A stretch of DNA of 64,000 bases from Xenoacremonium recifei (taxonomy: Eukaryota; Ascomycota; Sordariomycetes; Hypocreales; Nectriaceae). The notes under the pieces were generated by a model, which worked only from the letters and a program-made list of their open reading frames with translations, was not told the origin of the DNA and made no database searches. The translations under genes and the position numbers were made by a program. The stretch spans positions 868,001 through 932,000 of the forward strand of contig WOFQ01000002.1 in assembly GCA_012184525.1 (NCBI GenBank), in the 5' to 3' direction. Positions 34,522-46,208 of this stretch are shown here, piece by piece. Position 1 is the first letter of the stretch. Each line of letters opens with the position of its first letter.

Positions 34522-35548
34522 TGTTTTTCTGTTCAATTTGCAGAGTAGGAATTGAGTCAGTGATTTCTGACGTTGGATGGCACCTTGTGTTGGTCGTTTA
34601 AATACCGCCAATCCCTGTTATAGATGCGGAGTACGGCCGGGTAATAAGATACATGTGTTTGTAGAAAACATTCTTCTATAATACAGATTATGTAGTTAAT
34701 GAACCATTTGCTTTATTTGATATGCTCGATATAAAGGCCCCAAGAGTTGTCGCTCCCTGATTCCACCAAAGCAGTAAGAAGCAACCATTTCAGACAACAG
34801 TGAAAGAGATACAGAAGCCATTTGGAGGAAACCCCCGCCGCGAAGAGTTGTTCAGCTCTCTTGTACCAAGTCTCGAGGAAATTATCCAAGTGTTACAGGA
34901 CAACGAATAAACGGCATGGAGCTCTTGGATAGTAGACGTAGGGCGACGTGCGCTGACTTTAAAATCCGCTTTGCACATCGACTGCGAAGGTCCTCCGCGT
35001 TATCAGTACTTGAAGCGGAATGGCCTGACATTTTGGTGGCCTCGCCGACGAGCAGTCTATGTGGAGGTGGAGGTGGCGGTGGAGGTGGAGGTCACATTGG
35101 TTGTGGGTGTCATGAGTACATCCTCATGATGATGAGATTGCACATCCTCGAACCATGCAAACGATATTCTACCGGCTGCTAAGCATTTTGAAGTAGGGGT
35201 TTCTACTGAAGCAGAGCGAGGTGTAAGATTGAAACTAGCAAGAACGCATGATCTTTCAGTTTCGCTGTCTGCTCATGGACACATGTTCTAACTCAAATGA
35301 GACAGAAACGCCCCAACATCCCGTGTAAACACCTGCCCGATAAGCCCGGAGGAGCTCTGTCTTTAGCGGATTGGAGCTCCACCAGATTCTACTTATGAAA
35401 GAGTAGTCCATCGAGGTTAGCGCTCCAGTTGCCTTCACTGTAGTAAATATATACCAACTTCAGGTCTGGGACCCAGTCGCGGACAAAGGCTGTTTGGTCA
35501 AATGCTGTTTGGCCATCCTTGTCCACACTACATCAAATATTATTCATC
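34522..35548. promoter_or_regulatory. Divergent region between methyltransferase and monooxygenase
   Basis: About 1 kb, mostly AT-rich. It carries the GGTGGA-type tract at 35061-35092 and two GCTGTTTGG copies (near 35,488 and 35,502) shortly before the monooxygenase ATG. Short open frames are unsupported. Confidence 0.5.
35061..35092 (+). repeat. GGTGGA-type G-rich tract (accessory block, copy 1)
   Basis: GTGGAGGTGGAGGTGGCGGT continues for 32 bp. Related tracts occur at 40498-40530, 48311-48336 and 50537-50554. Confidence 0.85.
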
Positions 35549-37628
35549 ATGGGTTCACTGGGTACATCGTTTGACGTAAGTCAGCTTAAGTCCGACTACG
35601 AGATCCTCGAGAAGCCCAGCCGCTCTGGCCGAAAGCTGAGGGTCATATGCCTTGGAGCTGGTGCTAGCGCTCTCAACCTCGCCCATGAGATTGACACTAG
35701 TCCCTTGGATCTTGAGCTGGTTTGCTATGACAAGAATCCTTCAGTCGGCGGAACTTGGTATGAAAATCGGTATCCTGGCTGTGGGTGTGACATTCCCTCA
35801 GTCAACTACCAGTTTTCATGGGCGCCATCATCCCAGTGGAGCTCTTAGTGAGTACTGCCGTTTGCTAGTTGTTCAAACACACAAGACATTGACCAATATT
35901 TTTCTTAGCTATTCCACTGCTTCTGAGATTCTCCAGTACTTCAAGGACGTCGCAGATAAGTATGATTTGAACAAGTACATTCGATTGAATCACACTGTAG
36001 TGGGGGCGTTCTGGGATGAAGACGAACAGCTTTGGCACGTCAAGGTACAGAAAGGAGATGATCCCGCTGAAGTATTCGAGGACAAGGCGGCGATTTTTGT
36101 CAATGCCAGTGGAGTTCTCAAGTATGTTTCCTAAACTTTATAAGCGTTTCATCATTAACTCTCTACAGCAAGTGGAAATGGCCCGACATTCAAGGTCGCG
36201 AAACGTTCCAAGGCAAATTGCTCCATAGCGCAAATTGGGATGACAGCATTTCACTGGAAGGCAAACGTGTCGGCGTCATTGGCGGCGGATCATCAGCCGT
36301 ACAAATTGTACCGAATATTCAGCCTAGTTCGTTTCGTTCATTGATGGCTTTACGGAAGTAGTACTGATCATGATAAGTTGTTGGCAAGATGACTTGCTTC
36401 ATACGGAGCGCTGCCTGGATTACAGCAAGCTTTGGTCAAAGATTCGCTGGCAAAAATGGGGCAAACTTCAGATGTAAGTAAACTTCAGAGAGACGTACCT
36501 GTCACCAGATCATGAGGCTGAGCTTGTGCACCATCTTAGACAACGAGAAGCAACTCGATATTCTCAGGAACGACCCGGACAGATATCTCGCTTACAGGAA
36601 GAAGATCGAGTCTGAACTTAATTCTCGCTTCAGGTTTATCTTGAACGGCTCTGAAGAACAGAAACAAGCTAGAGCAGTATGAAATCTCTCTCCCACTTTG
36701 TCTAAGCAGTTTAGGCTTACACTTTCCAGGCTGCGGAGAAAGATATGCGAGCAAAACTTGCTGGTAGACCAGACCTTGCTGATCTCATCATCCCAAAGAA
36801 CTTTGCTGTGGGCTGCCGAAGACCGACACCGGGCAACGGATATCTTGAGTCCTTATGCGAAGACAATGTGTCCGTTGTCTCTTCCAGCATTACAGAATTT
36901 ACTCCCAAGGGTCTCAAGACTGCAGATGGCGTTGAGCACGAGTTTGATATTATTGTCTGTGCTACTGGATTCGATGTTAGCTGGAGACCTAAATATCCCA
37001 CCATCGGCCGAAATGGCGTAAGCCTATCCAAATACTGGAAGGATGTTCCAGAGACGTATCTCTCGCTAGGTGTTGCGAACTTTCCCAACTATATCAGTAT
37101 GTTACTATGCACCGAACGAACAAAAAGATAGCGGCGAGGGCTAACTAAACATTAGTTTTCAACGGTCCTTTTGGCCCTTACGGCCATGGTAGCTTCTTAC
37201 CCATCACCGAGACAGTGGCTCGATACGTGATGCAGATTCTGCAAAAGATGTCTGAAGAAGAGATTGCATCCTTTGCACCCAAAGAAGAGGCTGTTGCCGA
37301 TTTCTCCCAACATCGTCGCAAATTCCTACCTCGAACAGCGTGGATGTCGCCTTGTCGTTCATGGTTCAAACAGGGAACTGTGGATGGCGAGCCCATGATG
37401 TGGCCTGGCTCACGCATTCAGTTCTTTGAAACAGTTAAAAGCCCTCGTTGGGAGGATTTTAATCTTAAGTATACGACATCCAATCGTTTCGCCTACTTGG
37501 GCAATGGTTTTGCCGCTCGAGAGACGGATGGACGTGACCTGACCTGGTACTTGGGTTTGATGGATGGAAGTGAAAATCAACCAGCGCTTGCTGATGAAGA
37601 CTTCGAGGAGTTCTTCATGAATAAGTAG
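35549..37628 (+). CDS. Flavin monooxygenase, Baeyer-Villiger type
   Basis: FAD- and NADPH-dependent monooxygenase of 580 residues that would insert oxygen next to a carbonyl. Exons 35549-35847, 35909-36121, 36169-36326, 36378-36473, 36540-36676, 36730-37096 and 37156-37628, all in phase. FAD loop: VICLGAGASALNLAHEID (Gly36, Gly38). The Baeyer-Villiger fingerprint FxGxxxHxxxW is intact as FQGKLLHSANW (Phe184 to Trp194). NADPH loop: VGVIGGGSSAVQIV. Downstream are GCRRPTPGNGYLE, VCATGFD and NRFAYLGNGFAARETDGRD. The substrate is likely a ketone in a secondary or degradative pathway; no backbone synthase is in the window. It faces away from the methyltransferase across 1 kb. Confidence 0.9.
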
Positions 37629-38156
37629 ACTACCTTGGTAAATGCCGGTTTCACAAACTTAATCCTTAACGGATGCTGTAAGAAGCTATGACGAATCAGA
37701 AGTGGAAATGGAAAGATTTCTGGTGACTCTGTGAGTATAGTGAAGGAACATTAAGACTAAAGTAAAATAAAGTTGAAAAGAGCAAAGAGGAGGAAAGGAT
37801 TGAGCGGTAACAAACGTGGATAGAAGCATGCTATTAGACCCAAAAAAAAATGGCTTACACAAATCGTAAATGATAATCTGCTTGTCACAAAGAGCACTTG
37901 AAGTAGTGGCACCATTCCGTGCAATAAAATCGTCCCCCCTCCTACCAAGTGTTTAAATACGAAAGGAACATGATCCAGACGAAATTATGATCGGAATCGG
38001 GTTACTCGAAGTCAGTGAAGTTTGTTAGATGCAAGACGAAATGTTGATTAGTCAACTTTTACTAATCTCATCCCCCGCATCTATCTGCGGCCTTCAGGCC
38101 CCCCCTGACTTTATTTCATCACTATCTTCATTATCAATCTGCCCTGCAATAACAAG
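37629..38156. other. Gene-free region between monooxygenase and C2H2 regulator
   Basis: About 530 bp, AT-rich, with an A9 run near 37,842. No gene or clear repeat. Confidence 0.55.
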
Positions 38157-40447
38157 ATGGGTAGCGATCGGCCATTTACTTGCAATGTATGCTCAAAGAC
38201 ATTCACAAGAAATGTAAGTCACCATTATGTATCTTCTGTCGCAGTGGAGTGTGGTTTACGAATTAAATTGACTTGGCAAAGGAGAACCTAGAACGTCACA
38301 AACGCACGAGTGAGATCAACCATTTCTGTTCACCCCCCATTTCGTCACGCGACGAAGTAACTGATAGTTTACGTATAAAGGACATGAAGACAGCTCTCGA
38401 AGGCCTTTCCAATGCTCCCAATGTCAAGCAAGTTTCTCTAGAAGAGACGTTTGTAAACGCCATGTTCAGGGCTGTCGAGGTCGAGCTCGCGTCCGGAGAT
38501 CCGCGTATGACACCAGCCACGATGGAAAACACTCACAAGACTTGCCAGAGCCTGCGGCTCAATCCCAAGACTCCGATAATCAAATTGACGGTCTTGTTGA
38601 AGGAGCTGACTGGACGTCCGCTCTGCAACTGGACATGACATCAGCTTCTGGGTATGTCTCTCCCTTCCCAGGCTTCTGAAGATTCTTACTGATCGATCGG
38701 CTCAAAGGATCATGCACGATAATACTCAAAGATATATCGATGCATATTTCCAGTACTTTCATCCCTCATTTCCTCTGCTCCACCGATCAACTGTGCAGGA
38801 TGCGCTCTCAAACCATGAATTCCCCAGTGGTCTGCGGTCTGCTATCATGGCAATCGGTGGTCTTTACACAGCGCGGCACATCCCTGAAGATGAGACTGTT
38901 TCGTGCCTGCAATTCAGTCAAAGTATTTGGGATGCTGGACGGACAGAACTTGACGAGGTTATAGAGCCCCGGAATTTTGCTTGGTGCCTAGGAAACTTAC
39001 TAATGTCGTTGTTTAGTTGAACTTTAGTTGGACAAATCAACGAAGTACCTGGAACATACAGGCCTGGCTCCTATGTATTGTGTATGGGGCATTTACGGGC
39101 GACTCATCCCAATATGCAAAGGCCAAAGATATGCTTCGATCACTTATAAATGTAAGTTGACCTCATTCTTTCCATCTCAGTTCATTGTTGTTGACGCATA
39201 AACATAAAAAGTCGATTCAGGATTTTGGCCTATTTAAACAAGCTGTTGCTATGTCAGGGTCTAAGTCATGGACCAAAATCTGCTGTGAGGATCCGGTCAA
39301 TCGCGACACCAACAAGCTTAAGGAATTCTGGGCGACATATGTGAATGAAGAGTCGATGAAACTCTCCATATACACACTGGTCTTCCTAGACTTTCACATT
39401 TCATCGCCTTGCAATATCCGAAATTTAACATCGCCAATTGATCTGGACTGGGAATTGCCTTTTTCTGACCACTTATGGGACGCAAAAGACGCTGTCACCT
39501 GGCTCGAGAGACTCGAGGATGAGCCCCGTTTCTCAGCTTTGCTAACTCCTGACGGAGTGTTCACTTGTCCGTCGTTAAAGAACCCAACGCTCGCATTACA
39601 ATCTTTGATGTCAGAATCGCCGAGCCCTTTTCTCATGGAGACCTTGGCAGCATCTCCCCTGACGATTCTATTTGTCTTGACAAACCTCGATTCACTGATC
39701 AAGGATATGACACGGTCTTATTACCAACTTCCGCCAGGCATGACAGATCCTTCTGCATTTCACATTTTCACACAATCTCAAAACCGATTATTTTGCGCGG
39801 CGCTCCAGAATATTTCCAAGCTGACAACAGAACGAAAGCCAATTGAGGGCGACCAAAATCATTTCGTGTGGCAGGCTATCGAACGTCTGAACATGGCAAT
39901 CAAAATATCGCTTTACAAGCCCGATGACCTTTTGATCGGCGGCATCGTCGATAGCAGCATCATCGCCGGGCTTGCAACAGCTGTGCATTTAACACTGGGC
40001 CAGTACACAGGTTCAAGACGATCATTGCAATCCGTACTGCAATACAAGTCGGGAGACGACGCTCTTCTAATGTTACTCGAGGACGTTGTCACAGTATTAG
40101 ACTCTATCAGCAATAATGGCAAAGACGGCCTGCGAGAAGCTCCGTGGTGTACTGTTGCTGCTCATCGAATTCTCCTGGCCACTTGGCGATCCCTGAGATG
40201 GGCTGCCGTAGAGATGCGAAAGAGAGAGCAACAGGCCGGCACTCCCAGCAGATTTTCTGCTCCTACAGCAATTTTCAATGCTATTATGGAGGTCATCGTG
40301 CGACATGAAGATGGGATTGATACTTTGGACCCAGATGAGACTCGGTTTACCAGGATGATGCTGCAATTCTGGAAGGCGAGAAGTGTGTGGGCCATAGGCC
40401 CCTCAATGGTAACGGTCATCGAAGAGATCATCATGTCGGGACTTTAG
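38157..40447 (+). CDS. C2H2 zinc-finger transcription factor with fungal-specific middle region
   Basis: Nuclear regulator of 658 residues, probably pathway-specific. Exons 38157-38213, 38282-38309, 38381-38651, 38708-38957, 39017-39151 and 39212-40447. Finger 1 (PFTCNVCSKTFTRNENLERH, then KRTRH) has Cys9, Cys12, His25, His30 and is assembled from three exons, one of only 28 nt. Finger 2 (PFQCSQCQASFSRRDVCKRH, then VQGC) has Cys40, Cys43, His56 and ends in Cys60, so it is C2HC. The middle region, with RYIDAYFQYFHPSFPLLHRS and the later helices up to MIEVIVRH-like segments, belongs to the fungal_trans type that accompanies C2H2 fingers in several ascomycete regulators. It lies inside the accessory enzyme block, suggesting local targets. 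Confidence 0.82.
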
Positions 40448-41040
40448 CCGAGCTTTGAAATTCCTAAGGAAGTTGTGATAGTTAGCTTGAAAACAGCGGG
40501 GGTGGAGGTGGAGGCGGAGGCGGTGGTGGAAGCTGAGATGAGACATGATGAGTTAGAAGAGGAGGAAGAGGGGCTCCTATGTAGAATTTCCGATCCTTGT
40601 CGAGAGATACTTAGGCTTCTTGATTGGTTATTTGTGCATGACTACCACATTTTATCCAAGACGAGACTCTGGCATGATAAATTCCAGATGACACGCAATC
40701 CTCTTCTTGAGCTCCTATATACTTCGGCATCTATAATAACTTAGACTTGTGAGAACTCGTTGAGTGACTCGTCTGGTCAATATCACCAGGACAACACCCA
40801 AAAAGGAAAGTATAGCGTACAATACCCTCTATGCCATTTCAAACTAAAGTTCCTGACGTAGCTCGGCCCAGGGTATAAATTCTGTTATCCTCAATCTTTC
40901 CTCCTTGTCCCTTATTCCACTGTGTCCCATGAAGCTACCTGCCTGTTGGCAAAGAAGTGTCACACCCAACCATTCTATCTACTGAAATAAACAGGTATTA
41001 AGTCCTTAGTGTGCACTGATAGGACCAGTATTCCCAAATT
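40448..41040. other. Gene-free region between convergent genes
   Basis: About 590 bp. Starts with a G-rich GGTGGA/GGCGGA tract at 40498-40530; the remainder is AT-rich. An 89-codon open frame covering the tract has no protein-like signature. Confidence 0.55.
40498..40530 (+). repeat. GGTGGA/GGCGGA G-rich tract (accessory block, copy 2)
   Basis: GGGGGTGGAGGTGGAGGCGG and following units over 33 bp, about 50 bp after the stop codon of the C2H2 regulator. Confidence 0.85.
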
Positions 41041-43281
41041 TCAAATAATCTGATACCTGCTCGGCGAGCCACCAATCACCACGGAATATCCCTTCTCCTT
41101 GGCCTGGGAGACCGCACAGGCTATGCAACAGTCGCCTTGGTACAGTTGCTTAACATTGGAGTCGCAGCAGAGGAACTGGGCCTCTCCGCTCCTTTGTGTG
41201 AGTGTTATGCTGATATCCGACGTGTTCCCTGAAACCGGTTCGGCGCTAGATGTTGCTTTGATGTGGCTCATATCTTTGGTAGGGAGGAATGGAGTGGTGA
41301 GCATATGTTCACAGCCTACAGCTGGAGCAAGCTGCATCAGGCCGAGGTGTAAAGCCTCGAAATCAGCCTTGATAGTCCTATTCGACTGGGTGATTGAACA
41401 CATTAGAATGAGAGCTTGACTGCCACTGATAAATGCAGGCTGAAGTGTCATCGTAAGGCTGGTATGCTCGCCTAAGCTTGAAGGTGAAATGGCCTGTCCT
41501 TCACGTGATAAAAATGTCGACGTCCTCCTCGAAAATTTCCCGGGCGGCCCGTTTGTTTGCAATAAGGGGAGTATGACGTGATATTGGTCACGGCCATATT
41601 GCAATTTTCCATCCATCAAGTTGTATTGAACTGTCCAGGGACTGATAATCTCCCGAAACTCGAGCGTCGTGGGGTATATCGTTGAAGCATCAGAGCTGGT
41701 GCATAGAGGGTACCTCAGGTATGCCCCCAGATTATAGACCAGGTTTTCACTGTTTTTAGTCAGACGCAAGATTGTCCTATGCAGATGTTCCGCTGGGAAA
41801 GGGAGGACCCTCTCGATATTGAGCCGCCCGGGACCACGTTCGAAAAGGAAGCTTGCCATGGGCTCATTCCTATAATCTTCAAATCTTGGTCCAACTCCTA
41901 CGTTGGTCGACGCATGAACGAAAATGCAGGCAAGTGCTCCTTCCACAACTCCGGCCAAGAAGAGCCAGGTTCGTGCGACAGGGCATGGATTTCTTCCGAT
42001 CATCTCTGCCGAGTTGCTCGCAGGTTTCCAGGGCTCAGTCTCACAAATTCCGCATGTGCAAAGGCTGAATGGTAGTGAAAACGCAACAGCATCGTGGAGG
42101 GTCTCATATTGCTGGCTAAATGGTAGTGGCGTATCGGAAGGCCGTGCAAGTACCCTCTCAAGACGCTCTGCAACGAGCTGCCGAAACCTCGGGCCCAATA
42201 TCGTCTTCAAGCCTTCCGGTGGGTAGTGAGACTTGTAGTTATTATAATGGGTGCCAAGCCAGTCTGCAGCTCGAAAGTACATGACCATAGAGGCAACCAA
42301 AGTGGCTAAAGCCTGTTTCACTGCGTCTGTAGGCCTTGGTCCAACCTCGGCAAATGCTAAATCCAACTGGCTGGACAGCATATTATCCCAAGAGAAGCTC
42401 AACTTTCTCATGGATTTAGACCCCTTGACGATGTGGTTTCTAGAGAAATCGTCTGTGTGAGGGTTTATCCTTTGCTGAACATTGAATCTCGGCAGAGCTT
42501 TCGACTCGTGGGTTATCGTGAATATGATAGAATCGCGAAGGCCACGTATAATTACTCCCCCATCAACCTCGACCCTGACATCCTCAGGGCATAATGCAAG
42601 GACAAGGGCGAGAAATGTCGCTACGCATTGACTTCCGGAGTAATGGAGTACTAGAGTGTCCTCGCGAAGGATATCTCGCAGACAGACGAGAAAAGCGCGC
42701 ATGACTTCCTCCGTTGGTATATCTACCATGTCGTCGGGGTACTCCTGGCCCGCGTCAAAGAAGTATTGCCGCAATCGGCTAACTTGAGAAGCCAGATGGT
42801 TCCCAAACCCAAGGCATTCCAGCTTGCTTCCTAGACACGTGCAAACATCTCCGAGTTGATACAACCCGGAAGTTTGTGCCTCAGAGGGGAGGACGTCGTG
42901 GGAAAGGTCGAGCAAGATCTTGCCGCATCGGTCTTTCGGGTAAAGGTTGCAAAGCGCAAGGCAGAGAAGAGAAGCCGTCCGCTCACCCGCTGTCTCGCTC
43001 ATTAATGCCGGCACATCGCCTTTTGCCCACCCGATCCAAGCTGAAAGTCTGTCGAGCCTGGCGGATGGCGTCCTAGTAAGAAGATCGGGGGCCCTGGCTG
43101 CCCAGTCACAGTTCGATTGGAAACAGGAGCCGAGAGCCTGGACCTGGATTACGGCAGATGGGCTGACGTTGTCTGAGGAGACGGCGCACAAAAGGCCTTG
43201 GGCAAAGCCCACTGTGCTGAGCGCTGCTGAGGGAACGCTTGTGATGTCTGCTTGGACGCCTACACTGTCGTTGTTTGCCAT
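41041..43281 (-). CDS. Large intronless protein of unknown family (746 residues)
   Basis: Single open frame with an ATG at 43281 and no recognisable domain. No signal peptide is seen. The sequence is soluble-looking, with short hydrophobic stretches such as VATFLALVLALCPEDV that are too few for a membrane protein. Cysteines cluster in the centre (SLCTCGICETEPW) and at the end (FLCCDSNVKQLYQGDCCIAC). Codon usage and length argue for a real gene. Proteins of this look are common, lineage-expanded hypotheticals in Sordariomycete accessory regions, but I cannot name the family. Neighbours are a C2H2 regulator (convergent) and a HET gene (same strand), so a role in non-self recognition or in the local pathway are both open. 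Confidence 0.75.
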   Translation of the reverse strand: MANNDSVGVQADITSVPSAALSTVGFAQGLLCAVSSDNVSPSAVIQVQALGSCFQSNCDWAARAPDLLTRTPSARLDRLSAWIGWAKGDVPALMSETAGERTASLLCLALCNLYPKDRCGKILLDLSHDVLPSEAQTSGLYQLGDVCTCLGSKLECLGFGNHLASQVSRLRQYFFDAGQEYPDDMVDIPTEEVMRAFLVCLRDILREDTLVLHYSGSQCVATFLALVLALCPEDVRVEVDGGVIIRGLRDSIIFTITHESKALPRFNVQQRINPHTDDFSRNHIVKGSKSMRKLSFSWDNMLSSQLDLAFAEVGPRPTDAVKQALATLVASMVMYFRAADWLGTHYNNYKSHYPPEGLKTILGPRFRQLVAERLERVLARPSDTPLPFSQQYETLHDAVAFSLPFSLCTCGICETEPWKPASNSAEMIGRNPCPVARTWLFLAGVVEGALACIFVHASTNVGVGPRFEDYRNEPMASFLFERGPGRLNIERVLPFPAEHLHRTILRLTKNSENLVYNLGAYLRYPLCTSSDASTIYPTTLEFREIISPWTVQYNLMDGKLQYGRDQYHVILPLLQTNGPPGKFSRRTSTFLSREGQAISPSSLGEHTSLTMTLQPAFISGSQALILMCSITQSNRTIKADFEALHLGLMQLAPAVGCEHMLTTPFLPTKDMSHIKATSSAEPVSGNTSDISITLTQRSGEAQFLCCDSNVKQLYQGDCCIACAVSQAKEKGYSVVIGGSPSRYQII

Positions 43282-43620
43282 GATGACGATGATGTGAGAC
43301 GGAAGTCATGAAAACAGGTATGGGCAAGAGATGGGGTTGATTGAGGCTGAGGTGCATTTGTCACGGGACCTTCAGGTCGTCGGGCTCAACGCTTAGGCAG
43401 AAGTGCATATTTGTTGGGCGCCAAGGCACACTCGCCGAGAGATCTCACTCTTCTATTGCTACACCGCGTGTATTTGTGCTACTTTCCGGCTCTACCTTTT
43501 GTTAAATTCTGATATCGTGCTCCCCAAAGGAATCGAAAAATTGTCTTCCTAACATGCCCTTAACTATTTTAGTTATACGACTGTTGATCTATACCTGTCG
43601 ACTGCCTAGATTCATACACT
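43282..43620. other. Gene-free gap between unknown gene and HET gene
   Basis: 339 bp forming the promoter of the 746-residue gene and the 3' flank of the HET gene. Nothing else seen. Confidence 0.55.
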
Positions 43621-45800
43621 CTAGATAATCGTCAGCTCTGCAACCGAATCTCCTTCGAACAATCTCATTCCAACAACTCCGGCACGGCCTCCGCATGTGA
43701 AAGTCCCGATCCTCACCCAGGTATTCTTGACTCTATCGACAGGGTAAAGGACTAGACCTAAAGACTGATTGTCCAAGTCGGTGTCATCATTTAGCCAGTA
43801 ACGGGCACTCTGCAAAAGCACAATCTGAGCGTTATTGCTTAAAGCCACAGGCAGCTCTTCGCAGAGCCAGTCCAAGTCGCAGTAGACTTCCATTTCACCC
43901 ACTTGCACCACCCAATTGCACACTGCACTTATGCTGGAATCAGAGTACCGTCTTCCCTTGCTGAAGTCAAGGTGTCTCGCCTTAGTCCGTAGGTATACAG
44001 TGCCCATCGACACGGCGCCAAACGGATTCAAGCTGCCAACTCTGGTTTGGGAATTGGCTTCTTCAACCTCATCTCGAGAAATAAACGGAGCGTCGGTTTC
44101 GGAGTTGTATTCTACACCAAGATTTCGGCTTGCCCAACTCCACGATGGACCAAAGCAGCTATTAGGGTCTGACAAGTGTTTCAGTAGCCCATCCAGGCTA
44201 CGGAATGGTAGCGAAGGATGTTTTAGGATCTCGTTTTGTGGAATTCTCCAGAATAGTTGTCGCAAGAGATCTTCCTTCCAGATGCCAGCAACATAGTCGT
44301 TCTGAGAACCCCGAGAGATAATTTTGGCCAGACCGGAGAAGGCTGGAAATACGTCTTTTTGGTATGTGAGCTGACGGTTGCTATAATTTTGAACGAGAGC
44401 CATCCAGAGATGGGTTATTTTATTCTCATCGGAGAGCCCATTTGAGAACAATTCCTCGGAGATCGTTGGCAAGATCGTTGGCGTCGGAACTTCAAAGTTT
44501 CCTTTCTCGTTTGTAGCGTTCAGCGTGCCGAGTAGCCAGGTTCTGCATTTCCCGAAGCATAGAACCTGCCGAGATAATTGCATTTCCTGGTATGTCCAGC
44601 CGCGCTGCATCCACGGCGAGCTCTTGAGTGCTCGCTCAAGCGAGTCTGGTGGCGTTGGTACCTCGTCGATCTCGTCGGCCTCCTCTACCGCGGCGTAGCG
44701 AAGCGTATATGCACCCTTTATCCGGGGCCTCAGCTTGGAAGCAAATGGAATCTGGACTTCCCAGTCGAAGTGGCGAGTTAGAAAGCTTTGTTCGCAATGT
44801 GATGCAGCGAGCGGGCAGATGGTGATCGAAGCGCCGGAATATATATCTGCCATGGCGACAGACTCCTTCTCCCAATCTTGGACACTATCCTGGAGGATGC
44901 ATAGAGCGTCTACCCAGAGGTAGCGAATGCCCAGTCTCTGGCAGACCGTTATTGTATCACGAATGACAGGTGTTAGATCAGACTCAGAAATACCAGCCCG
45001 TCTCTGCTCCAATGTGTGCGTCTTAGTCTTGGCTTGCTTAGCTGTATGCACCGCCGTTCCCCAGCAATAGCTAAGAGCAGCGTATCCACCAGAATAGCGG
45101 GAATCTCCAGCATTTTGAATATCGTCCCGAAGGATGAGTCGAAGCGAAGTACCAGAGACAGTGGACTCGATTTCGATCAGCCGAGAAGGCCAGAAGGAGC
45201 CTGGCTTTTTTATGTTGCGGTATAATTGCTCGCTTCTCAGCCCAGTTTCCTGGAACATCCTAATTGTTGCTTCGTCTAAGGCTTCACGAACTGGATTTGG
45301 GTAAGCTAAGCGTAGCCAACTTTTGATGCTGGCTGGGGGAGAGTTAGCACCAAGTTTTGATGAGACAAGCATCATTACCTCCCTTGGCCAGCCTCTATTG
45401 CGAACAAGACGCTCTTGGGACACGATTTAGCCCCTGCAGGTATATCCCAATAGGCACGAAGCGCCTCCGGAACTCCTTCTCTGAGAACATATTGCAAACG
45501 AATGCTGAGTTTACCCTCCCAAGATTCGTCCTCCGGCTTGCAATCCAAGATACACTCTCGGAGGACGCGACAAAAGCTACAGTGAGAGCTTGTACTGTTG
45601 GCTGAGTCTCTCAAGGCCGGCAGTCCAGGAAAAGTGTCCTCGAAAACATAATCTAGTGGAATATTTGCAGGCGGTTTGTCTGTGTCAGGGAGTCTATACT
45701 CGAGGTATTCAACCTTTCCCCCTAAAATGGACCCGACAACTCCGACAAGAGAGTCATCGATCTGAAGTACACGGCAACAGTTGCAAAGTTGTGTTGTCAT
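43621..45800 (-). CDS. HET-domain protein with N-terminal cysteine-rich extension
   Basis: Second HET-family protein, 709 residues. Exons (minus strand): 45379-45800 and 43621-45328; the splice CAAGGGAG|GTAATG ... CCAG|CATCAAA keeps frame. The N-terminal exon has LCNCCRVL and HCSFCRVLRECILDC, the two Cys pairs often seen before fungal HET domains. The HET domain (about residues 220-390) shows YAALSYCWGTAVHTAKQAKT, LWVDALCILQDSVQDWEKES and IYSGASITICPLAA; the later WMQRGWTYQEMQLSRQVLCF is the conserved distal block. It lies within the accessory enzyme block and may be independent of the metabolism there. Confidence 0.9.
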
Positions 45801-46208
45801 GAAGATGTTATCGAAGTGAGAATAGGTGGTTAACTAAGCAGAAATTGATGATATCGAACTTAGAAGAAGTTTATTGGGAGCTGAAACCGCAGACTGGGCT
45901 ATAGTTAATCCCAAGAAAGACTACTTTTGGATGGCATCTTTCTGATAATTCATGTGTTTCGGATGATGTGTGTGATGTCCCTCAAAATACAGATTTCCCC
46001 TCCTCTCCGGATTTTCATCGGCGAATTTGCCCTCTCGGCACCCAATGGGTTCTCATTTTCAGTTCGCAACAGAGCACGAACTACAGATCTTAAGCGGTTT
46101 ACCACCAGCTCAAAACAGTTGAGGTGGGCGTGACAAAGGCTTAGGGCCAGAGAATGAAGAATAAATTGTGATTTCATTTTCGGGGTTGTAGATAGGTTGT
46201 GAGTTATT
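45801..46208. other. Gene-free region between HET gene and tandem dehydrogenase
   Basis: About 410 bp, AT-rich; HET promoter and dehydrogenase 3' flank. No gene seen. Confidence 0.55.

Noticed and set aside
34790..35182. Short frames (62 and 88 codons) in the methyltransferase/monooxygenase gap
   Set aside because: One translates the G-rich tract into polyglycine; neither shows a start context, splice sites or family features.
38273..38638. Continuous 121-codon frame through the C2H2 gene start
   Set aside because: Reading through 38310-38380 gives non-family sequence; splicing it out restores two zinc fingers and the frame into the middle region.
40475..40744. 89-codon plus-strand frame after the C2H2 regulator
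   Set aside because: Its acidic N-terminus is just the GGTGGA/GGCGGA repeat read in one frame.
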